A program made the position numbers and the translations under genes. Under the pieces are notes generated by a model. That model had not been told where the DNA came from. It saw nothing but the letters and a program-made list of their open reading frames with translations, and did no database searches. Of a stretch of DNA of 64,000 nt, positions 17,024-23,810 are shown piece by piece (positions within the stretch are counted from its first letter, which is position 1; every line of letters starts with the position of its first letter). The DNA comes from JACOND01 sp965202795 (GTDB lineage: Bacteria; Bdellovibrionota; Bdellovibrionia; Bdellovibrionales; UBA1609): contig OZ241848.1 in assembly GCA_965202795.1 (NCBI GenBank), positions 1,054,001 through 1,118,000 of the forward strand, in the 5' to 3' direction.

Positions 17024-19054
17024 ATGAATATGAAATTTATATTTGCGGTTTTTGCTGTTTTTTCCCTTGCCGGCGGCGGCCCTCTGTTTGCTGCGGAGCC
17101 GGATTCGCCGGCGCAGGCCCCGCCCCGGCAGCTCTCAGGGGCCGGCGGCGCGGCGGCTCAGGCTGAACAAAAACAGAAAATCGCCGCGCCGGCAGGCGCT
17201 CTGGCGGAAGGCCGCGCCTTCCCCCCGGCGGCAGAGGCTCTAAAGGATTCCCTTGTTTTGATTGCCGTCAAAAACAAAGACGGCGGAGTGATTGCCACAG
17301 CCACGGGCTTTCTTGTCAGGGGAGGGCTTGCGGCCGCTGCTTTCAGAACAATCAATCTCTCTTTTTTTGAGGGCCAGCCGGAGGCCATTCACGCCTACAG
17401 CTATAAGAATATTTTTGATCTTTTGCGAAAGCAAAAGCAGTCAGACCAGCCGCGAAAGCAAAAGCAGTCAGACCAGCCGCGAAAGCAAAAGCAGTCAGGC
17501 CAGCCGCGGCAGCAAAAGCCATCAGACCAGCCGCGAAAGCAAAAGCAGTCAGACCAGCCGCGAAAGCAAAAGCCATCAGGCCAGCCGCGAAAGCAAAAGC
17601 CATCAGGCCAGCCGCTGGCTGCCCCCGCGGGCCGGCAGCCTCTAAATCTGTCCGGCAGCGCGGCCCATCCGGCGCCTCTCAGCAGAATCGCCGCCTTTAT
17701 GCCAGGTGAAAACCTTATCCTTCTGGAGTTTGACTGGGGGGCCGGGGGGCCGCCGGGGAAGCCTGTCCCCATTAGAATCTTTCCCAGAGACCCCGCCCCC
17801 TCGTCCGAGCGGTTTTATTTGATGGGCTTCTCTCCCGAAGGCGCTCTCCGCAAAGCGGAAATCACAGGAGTCAGCTGGCTTCCAGACAAGGAGAGGATGG
17901 ACTTTATCGCTGACAGTGTCAGGATTGACGGCTTATACGGCAGCCCTGTTGTCGACAGAGAGGGGCGGGCCATTATGGCTCTCGGACACTCCGCCTCCAA
18001 TTATGGCTATGGCCTGGAGGGCCGGTTTATAAGCGCTCTGTCAGAGAGGCCGCCGCCGGACTGCCTCTCTTTAAAAGACTGTGTTTTAGAGGCCAGAAAA
18101 GAGCTTTTCCGGGAGTCCAAAACAGAAAACAAAAGGGCGCAGCATGAGATGTATTTGCTGGGCGAATATTATATGGATTTTATGCTGTCCATCTCCAACA
18201 GAGGCGAGCCGCCCGGCGCTGTCATAGATAAAACAGCGAGCCTGTATGCGGAGCCGCGGCTGTTTCTTTTTCTTGAGCGCAACATGCAATGGAGCGTCTT
18301 GGAGGCGCGGCCTGATGAATGGCTGAAATGGGCGGAGCGGATGAAAGAGCCTATGGCGCAGCAAGCCACAGGCCTGCAGTATGAGAGGCAGCGGCGTCCG
18401 GCGGCAGCTCTCAGCTGGCACTTAAAAGCCGCCCAGAGAGGCTTTGCTCCGGCTGAGTTTGCATCGGGGATGATTTATAAAAATGTTTTTAAAAATTATC
18501 GCCTGGCCATGGATCAGCTGCTGAAAGCGGCCCGCAAAGGCCATGCAGGCGCTCAAATTGAGGCGGGCCTGATATGGCTGCAGGCGGACAGATGCGCCCG
18601 CGCGCCGCAGGCCCCGGCGGCTGCGGAAAAAACCGGGGGCCTTTATCTTTTTTCATGGGGCGCGCCTGGCAAAAGCCCCAGCCCGGGGCGGCTGGAAGAT
18701 CAGGGCTGGATCCAAAAACAAATCCAGGCGGGGCGAAATCCCAGAAGCCATGCCTATAAATGGCTTCTGAAAGCGGCCAGTCAAGGCAGCCCTCTGGCTA
18801 TGTGGCATATCGCCAATATGTATAAAGAGGATGGAAAGACGGGTTTGGCCCTTCAGGCTCTCCGCCGGGCGGACGGGCAATACAGGGAAAAAGCCGCCGG
18901 GCGGAGAGCCGGGGGATTCTCGGAAAAAGAGATTTTGAGAGAGGAGTTAAAGGAAAGCGGCCTGAAAGCCAGCATCCGGCATGCCATAGAGACATGGGAA
19001 AAAGAGCCGGCCCCGGCTGGCTCCCCCTGCCGAAACAGCTTTCCCGCCGCATAA
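17024..19054 (+). CDS. secreted trypsin-fold pseudoprotease with 9-residue repeats and SEL1 repeats
   Basis: The 676-residue protein has a signal peptide and the same layout as its divergent neighbour: trypsin-like region then SEL1 repeats. The catalytic positions appear lost. The region matching TAAHV reads AAAAFRTIN, the NDLALL aspartate reads ENLILLEF, and GASGGP reads GLYGSPVV, which puts Tyr at the serine. Between the lost His and Asp positions sit seven copies of a KQKQSDQPR-type unit. SEL1 repeats follow from about residue 470 (ALSWHLKAAQRGFAPAEFAS). A scaffold or regulatory role is inferred from the missing triad. A TTGACA-17-CATAAT promoter precedes it; no Shine-Dalgarno is seen. Confidence 0.72.
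   Translation: MNMKFIFAVFAVFSLAGGGPLFAAEPDSPAQAPPRQLSGAGGAAAQAEQKQKIAAPAGALAEGRAFPPAAEALKDSLVLIAVKNKDGGVIATATGFLVRGGLAAAAFRTINLSFFEGQPEAIHAYSYKNIFDLLRKQKQSDQPRKQKQSDQPRKQKQSGQPRQQKPSDQPRKQKQSDQPRKQKPSGQPRKQKPSGQPLAAPAGRQPLNLSGSAAHPAPLSRIAAFMPGENLILLEFDWGAGGPPGKPVPIRIFPRDPAPSSERFYLMGFSPEGALRKAEITGVSWLPDKERMDFIADSVRIDGLYGSPVVDREGRAIMALGHSASNYGYGLEGRFISALSERPPPDCLSLKDCVLEARKELFRESKTENKRAQHEMYLLGEYYMDFMLSISNRGEPPGAVIDKTASLYAEPRLFLFLERNMQWSVLEARPDEWLKWAERMKEPMAQQATGLQYERQRRPAAALSWHLKAAQRGFAPAEFASGMIYKNVFKNYRLAMDQLLKAARKGHAGAQIEAGLIWLQADRCARAPQAPAAAEKTGGLYLFSWGAPGKSPSPGRLEDQGWIQKQIQAGRNPRSHAYKWLLKAASQGSPLAMWHIANMYKEDGKTGLALQALRRADGQYREKAAGRRAGGFSEKEILREELKESGLKASIRHAIETWEKEPAPAGSPCRNSFPAA
17429..17617 (+). 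repeat. 27-bp coding tandem repeat, seven copies
   Basis: Seven in-frame units encode KQKQSDQPR with Q/P and D/G variants. The repeat is inserted in the middle of the trypsin-like domain of the pseudoprotease. Confidence 0.9.
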
Positions 19055-19269
19055 TTTGGAGCCGGCCTGCTTGAGGCCGGCGCTGAAAATCCCCCGCCGC
19101 CGCCGGCGCCCCCGGAAGCTGCCCCCGGAAGCCCCCCCGGCCCCGCGCCCAAAGCGCGAAGCCTCTAATGACTCTGCCGGCAGCTTTTCCGATTTCTTAA
19201 AAATTATGGCTCATGCCTTGATTTTGGGCTTTTCTGCCCTCACATTTTAAGGTCAGGGCGGAAAATCCC

Positions 19270-20409
19270 ATGTCAAAAGACTATTATGAGATTTTGTCCG
19301 TCTCCAGACAGGCCTCTCAGGAGGAAATCAAAAAGGCCTACAGGAAGCTGGCCCTCAAATATCATCCCGACCGCAACCCGGGGGACAAATCCAAGGAGGA
19401 GAAATTCAAGGAGGCTTCCGAAGCTTATGATGTTCTGCGGGACCCCGAAAAAAGAAAGCGGTATGACCAGTTCGGCCATGCAGCTTTTAAAAGGGGCGGC
19501 GCGGGCTTTCAAAACATAAGCGATATTTTCTCGGCCTTTCAGGATATTTTTGAGGGGAGCGAGTTTCACTCAGGCAGCTTTGGCGGGCATTCCGCCTTCG
19601 GAAGCTTTTTTGGGGGCGGCATTGAGGACTTGTTTGCCGGGGGGTTTCGCAGCGGTCGGAGAAGCCGGCGCGGAAGCGACCTCCAGCATTATCTTGAGCT
19701 GGATTTAACAGATGTCCTGAAGGGGGCCAAAAAAAAGCTTTCCTTCTACGGCGAGGTGTCATGCCAGGCCTGCGCAGGCTCAGGCGCCCGGCCGGGAACA
19801 AAAAGAGAAGCCTGTCCGGATTGCGAGGGCCGCGGGCAGACGGTCAGCAGAAAGGGTTTTTTTTCCTTTTCCGCAGCATGCGGCCGCTGCCAGGGGCAGG
19901 GAACCATTCTAAAAAGCCCCTGCGCTGAGTGCTATGGCCGGGGGCGGGCAAAAAAAAAGAGAACCCTCACGGTTTCCATTCCTCCCGGAGTGGATCATGG
20001 AACACAGCTCCGCATGCGGGGGGAGGGCGAGCCGGGCCGCCATGGCGCCCCCTCAGGGGATCTTTTTCTGGAAGTTCGGATCAAATCCCACCCCATTTTT
20101 GAAAAATCAGGAAAAAACCTGAAAATGCCCCTTCCCATCAGCTATTTGCAGGCGCTTTTAGGCGCGGAAAAAACCATCCCAAGCCTTGAGGGAAAAGAAA
20201 AAATCATGGTCCCCCCCGGGGCCTGCCCCGGCGAGCAAATCCGGCTCGCCGGAAGAGGGCTTCCAGAGACTGTCAACTTTCCAGAGAAGAGGGGGGACAT
20301 CATCTGCGAGATTCAAGTGGAAATGCCGAAAAAGCTGAAAAAGCGGGAGGAGATCCTTTTGCGGGAGATCGCCGGCATAAAAAAGGAATCTGTTTTGGGG
20401 AAAACATAA
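19270..20409 (+). CDS. dnaJ: chaperone DnaJ
   Basis: The 379-residue Hsp40 co-chaperone has an N-terminal J domain with KYHPDRNPGD (HPD motif), a G/F-rich linker, and four zinc-binding CxxCxGxG motifs (CQACAGSG, CPDCEGRG, CGRCQGQG, CAECYGRG). Two C-terminal substrate-binding lobes follow. It delivers clients to DnaK and stimulates its ATPase. Here dnaJ precedes dnaK, the reverse of the common order, with about 275 bp between. The start is preceded by a weak GGCGGA. Confidence 0.96.
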   Translation: MSKDYYEILSVSRQASQEEIKKAYRKLALKYHPDRNPGDKSKEEKFKEASEAYDVLRDPEKRKRYDQFGHAAFKRGGAGFQNISDIFSAFQDIFEGSEFHSGSFGGHSAFGSFFGGGIEDLFAGGFRSGRRSRRGSDLQHYLELDLTDVLKGAKKKLSFYGEVSCQACAGSGARPGTKREACPDCEGRGQTVSRKGFFSFSAACGRCQGQGTILKSPCAECYGRGRAKKKRTLTVSIPPGVDHGTQLRMRGEGEPGRHGAPSGDLFLEVRIKSHPIFEKSGKNLKMPLPISYLQALLGAEKTIPSLEGKEKIMVPPGACPGEQIRLAGRGLPETVNFPEKRGDIICEIQVEMPKKLKKREEILLREIAGIKKESVLGKT

Positions 20410-20685
20410 ACAGCCGGCCCCGGGCTTTTTTTTGCCGGGCTGTTTGAAAGAGGCTCTGCCCCCCGCAAAAGATCGGGGCGGAAAATCGCGGCGGGCGGGG
20501 CGGGCTTCTGATTTTTTGCCGGAAATCAAAAAAAATGAAGGGGGCTTCAGGGGCGGCAGGGGCAAAAAATTGCGGCAGCGCCTTGACAGGGGCGGATTTT
20601 GCCTCACCTTAATTACTGCAAGCCTCGGCGGCGCCTTTAAAAATTGTCTGCCGGCAGCAAAACAAACCTTAAGGAGAAAATTGCC

Positions 20686-22596
20686 ATGGGAAAAATCATA
20701 GGAATCGATCTGGGAACAACAAACTCTGTGGCGGCCATTATAGAAAGCGGCCAGCCAAAAATCCTCGCCAGCTCTGAAGGCGCGCTCACAACGCCATCCA
20801 TCGCGGCTTTTGGAAAAAAGGGCGAGGTTTTGGTCGGCCAGCTCGCAAGGAGGCAGGCGGTCAGCAATCCGGAAAAAACCATTTTTTCGTCAAAAAGGTT
20901 TATCGGCCGGCTTTTTTCCGAAGTTCAGGGCGAAATCCAGAACTACCCCTTTAAAATTGTCAAAAAAAAAGACAGCGAAAGCTGCGCCTTTGAGATAGAC
21001 GGCAAAGAGATGTCTCCAGAAAAAATAGCCTCCCTCATCCTCTCCAAGCTGAAAAAAGACGCTGAATCCTACTTAGGCCAGGAGGTCAAAGAGGCTGTTA
21101 TCACAGTCCCCGCATACTTTAATGACAGCCAGAGGCAGGCCACCAAAGACGCGGGCCGCGTGGCCGGCCTGAATGTGAAACGAATCATTAACGAGCCGAC
21201 CGCCGCCGCCCTGGCTTACGGCCTGGACAAAAAGCAAAACTGCTCTGTCGCTGTGTATGACTTTGGAGGGGGGACTTTTGACATCTCCATCCTGGAAATC
21301 GCGGATGGCGTTGTGGAGGTGAAGGCCACAAACGGAAACACAAAGCTTGGGGGCGACGATATTGACGAGCTGATCATGAACTGGATCGCCGAGGAGTTTA
21401 AAGCCAAAGACGGCCTCGATCTGAGAAAAGACAAAATGGCCCTCCAGCGCCTCCGGGAAGCGGCTGAAAAAGCAAAGATTGAGCTTAGCTCAATAGAGGA
21501 AACCTCCATAAACCTCCCTTTTGTCGCGGAGGGAAAGCACCTGGAAATGACCCTGACCCGGGCCAAATTCAACCAAATCACAGAAGATCTGGTTAAAGCA
21601 ACCCTTAAGCCGTGCAAAACTGTCATTAAAGACGCGCAGATATCCATTTCAGAGATTGACGAGGTGATACTGGTTGGCGGCAGCACGCGCATACCGGCAG
21701 TTCAGGAGGCTGTTAAGGAATTTTTCAAAAAAGACCCCAGCCGGTCTGTCAATCCCGACCAGGTTGTGGCTGCCGGGGCCGCCGCGCAGGCCGGGGTTTT
21801 GTCCAACGAGGTCAGTGACATACTTCTCCTGGATGTGACTCCGCTTTCCCTTGGAATAGAAACCCTGGGGGGCGTGGTCACCAGCCTGATTCCCAAAAAC
21901 ACCACCATTCCCACAAAAAGATCGGAGGTTTTTTCCACAGCAAGCGACAGCCAGACAGAGGTGACCATTCATGTTCTTCAGGGCGAAAGAAAAATGGCCT
22001 CTGACAACAAAACCCTTGGGAAGTTTAATTTGAGAAATATTCCCGCCGCTCCAAGGGGGGTCCCTCAAATCAATGTTTCCTTTGACATTGACGCCAATGG
22101 AATTATCCAGGTTTCCGCCACTGACAAAAAAACAGGCAAATCCCAGGAGATCCGCATCAGCCGGCCAAGCCTCAGCGAGGCGGAAATTGAGCAGATGATC
22201 AAAGAGGCGGCCATTTACGAAGATGAGGACCGCCGCCGAAAAGAGATTGTGACGGAAAAAAACGAAGTTGACGGCCTTATCCACCAGTCGGAAAAAACCC
22301 TTGAGAGCAGCAAAGGCGAGGCGGGCGAAAAACAGCTGGCCGGCATAAAACAGGCCATTCAGGAGGCGAAAGAGCTTATGGAAAAGAAAGACATAGAGCT
22401 GTCAGAGCTGAGGTCTGCAAAGGAAAAACTGAAAAAAGAGCTGCAGGACCTTGCCGGGCGCCTCTACAAACAGGGGAAAGGGCCTGCCGGCGGCGCCGCG
22501 GCGGGGGCCGCCCCTGGAGAATCATCCGCTGAAAAAGAAAAATCCGGCTCCTCAGGCGAGACTGTCGATGTAAATTACGACAAAACCGAGCAATAA
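20686..22596 (+). CDS. dnaK: chaperone DnaK (Hsp70)
   Basis: The 636-residue product starts MGKIIGIDLGTTNSVAA, with AAGGAGA upstream of the ATG at 20686; the frame reaches 20644 but without a binding site. It has the Hsp70 phosphate loops (IDLGTTNS, VYDFGGGTFDIS, VGGSTRIPAVQ), the interdomain linker DILLLDVTPLSLGIE, a substrate-binding domain and a Gly/Ala-rich disordered tail. With DnaJ it folds and protects cytoplasmic proteins. No CIRCE element or clear heat-shock promoter was found upstream. Confidence 0.97.
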   Translation: MGKIIGIDLGTTNSVAAIIESGQPKILASSEGALTTPSIAAFGKKGEVLVGQLARRQAVSNPEKTIFSSKRFIGRLFSEVQGEIQNYPFKIVKKKDSESCAFEIDGKEMSPEKIASLILSKLKKDAESYLGQEVKEAVITVPAYFNDSQRQATKDAGRVAGLNVKRIINEPTAAALAYGLDKKQNCSVAVYDFGGGTFDISILEIADGVVEVKATNGNTKLGGDDIDELIMNWIAEEFKAKDGLDLRKDKMALQRLREAAEKAKIELSSIEETSINLPFVAEGKHLEMTLTRAKFNQITEDLVKATLKPCKTVIKDAQISISEIDEVILVGGSTRIPAVQEAVKEFFKKDPSRSVNPDQVVAAGAAAQAGVLSNEVSDILLLDVTPLSLGIETLGGVVTSLIPKNTTIPTKRSEVFSTASDSQTEVTIHVLQGERKMASDNKTLGKFNLRNIPAAPRGVPQINVSFDIDANGIIQVSATDKKTGKSQEIRISRPSLSEAEIEQMIKEAAIYEDEDRRRKEIVTEKNEVDGLIHQSEKTLESSKGEAGEKQLAGIKQAIQEAKELMEKKDIELSELRSAKEKLKKELQDLAGRLYKQGKGPAGGAAAGAAPGESSAEKEKSGSSGETVDVNYDKTEQ

Positions 22597-22657
22597 TGGC
22601 TTGAGCCGGCCTTTTGCAGCCCCGAAAAATTAAAAAAAACCAAAAAAAACCAAAAAT

Positions 22658-22686
22658 TTGTTGTTTTTTTTGAAAAAAACTATAGA
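22658..22686 (+). promoter_or_regulatory. candidate promoter of the rpmJ-rpsM-rpsK genes
   Basis: TTGTTG is followed after 17 bp of A/T-rich DNA by TATAGA. The predicted start lies about 40 bp before the rpmJ ATG. Confidence 0.45.
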
Positions 22687-22733
22687 CTCCAGGGCATTAT
22701 GGCGCTAAGGCTTATGGTTTCGGGGGCTGAGCT

Positions 22734-22847
22734 ATGAAGGTCAGGGCCTCGGTCAAAAAAATCTGCAAGGACTGCCGCCTTGTCCGGCGAAAAGGGGTTT
22801 TGAGGGTGATCTGCAAAAATCCCAAACACAAGCAAAGGCAGGGATAG
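22734..22847 (+). CDS. rpmJ: 50S ribosomal protein L36
   Basis: This short frame encodes 37 residues beginning MKVRASVKKICKDCRLVRRK and ending NPKHKQRQG. It carries the C-x2-C and C-x4-H zinc-ribbon residues of L36. It lies 11 bp before rpsM, the usual arrangement at the start of the alpha operon. Confidence 0.95.
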   Translation: MKVRASVKKICKDCRLVRRKGVLRVICKNPKHKQRQG

Positions 22848-22858
22848 GGGGGAGAGCT

Positions 22859-23233
22859 GTGGCCAGGATTTCGGGTGTGGATTTGCCAAAGCAGAAAAGG
22901 GTGGAGATCGCCCTGACCTCTATTTATGGCATCGGGAGAGCCGCCGCCAGGGAGATTTGCCGCAAGGCCAAGCTCAGGGACAGCCTGAGAGTCCATGAAC
23001 TGACAGATCAGGATGCGGTGAGCCTTCGCTCGCTGATCGAGCAAAATTATAAGGTCGAGGGCGACAGGCGGCGGGAAACAGCCATGGCCATCAAGCGGCT
23101 CAAGGATCTCTCCTGCTACCGGGGGGTCCGCCACAGAAAGGGGCTGCCCGTCAGGGGGCAAAGCACCCGCCAGAACGCCCGGACCCGAAAAGGCCCAAAA
23201 AAGACCATCGCCAACAAAAAGAAAGCGGTTTAA
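22859..23233 (+). CDS. rpsM: 30S ribosomal protein S13
   Basis: The 124-residue product matches S13: ARISGVDLPKQKR, LTSIYGIGRAAAREICRKA, and the basic C-terminus RGLPVRGQSTRQNARTRKG-like. S13 sits at the head of the small subunit and contacts tRNA and the large subunit. The start codon is GTG, preceded by GGGGGGAG. rpsK follows after 6 bp. Confidence 0.96.
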   Translation: MARISGVDLPKQKRVEIALTSIYGIGRAAAREICRKAKLRDSLRVHELTDQDAVSLRSLIEQNYKVEGDRRRETAMAIKRLKDLSCYRGVRHRKGLPVRGQSTRQNARTRKGPKKTIANKKKAV

Positions 23234-23239
23234 TCTGTT

Positions 23240-23671
23240 ATGGCGGATCAAAAGGAAAAAAAGCCTGGAAAATCCCCGGCGGGAAAATCCCCGGCGCGGA
23301 AGCCCAAAAAACGGGTCAGAAAAAATGTCCCCTTCGCGCGATGCCATATCAACTCCGGCTTTGGAAACACAATGGTCTCTTTTGCCGATCCGGCGGGAAA
23401 CACTTTGTGCTGGTCTTCAGCGGGGCTGCTCGGCTTTAGGGGCAGCCGGAAGGGAACCCCTTTTGTGGCGCAGACAGTGGCCAGAAACGCAGCGCAAAAA
23501 GCCATGGACTGCGGTGTGAAAACTGTTGAAATTCTTGTCAAAGGCCCTGGATCAGGGAGAGAGATGGCCATAAGAACCATTGCCCGCGCGGGGCTGAGAA
23601 TCGCCTCTTTAAGGGATGTGACTCCTCTGCCTCACAACGGCTGCCGCCCGCCCAAAAGACGGAGAGTTTAG
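23240..23671 (+). CDS. rpsK: 30S ribosomal protein S11 with lysine-rich N-terminal extension
   Basis: The core from about residue 28 matches S11: CHINSGFGNTMVSFADPAGN, GFRGSRKGTPFVAQ, GPGSGREMAIR and DVTPLPHNGCRPPKRRRV. S11 lines the platform of the 30S subunit at the E site. The N-terminus carries an extra segment (EKKPGKSPAGKSPARKPKKR), making the protein 143 residues, somewhat longer than usual. rpsD, which commonly follows, is absent; 139 bp of non-coding DNA precede rpoA. Confidence 0.96.
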   Translation: MADQKEKKPGKSPAGKSPARKPKKRVRKNVPFARCHINSGFGNTMVSFADPAGNTLCWSSAGLLGFRGSRKGTPFVAQTVARNAAQKAMDCGVKTVEILVKGPGSGREMAIRTIARAGLRIASLRDVTPLPHNGCRPPKRRRV

Positions 23672-23810
23672 CTGCCGGCAAAAGCGCCCGCCTGTCCGAA
23701 AAATATGCCGGCCGCAGCTGGGTTTTCAGGGGTTTTTATAAGAAAAAAAACAGGAGGCTCAAACCAAACAGGCATAAGCCAAAACAGATAACCTAAAGGA
23801 GACATATAAA

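Noticed and set aside
20409..20450. Terminator after dnaJ
   Set aside because: AACAGCCGGC and GCCGGGCTGTT can pair, but with a mismatch and a 15-base loop that holds the T run, so the layout is not that of an intrinsic terminator.
20410..20685. Heat-shock promoter or CIRCE element before dnaK
   Set aside because: A TTGACA occurs at about 20583 but no matching -10 lies at 16-18 bp, and no CIRCE inverted repeat is present.
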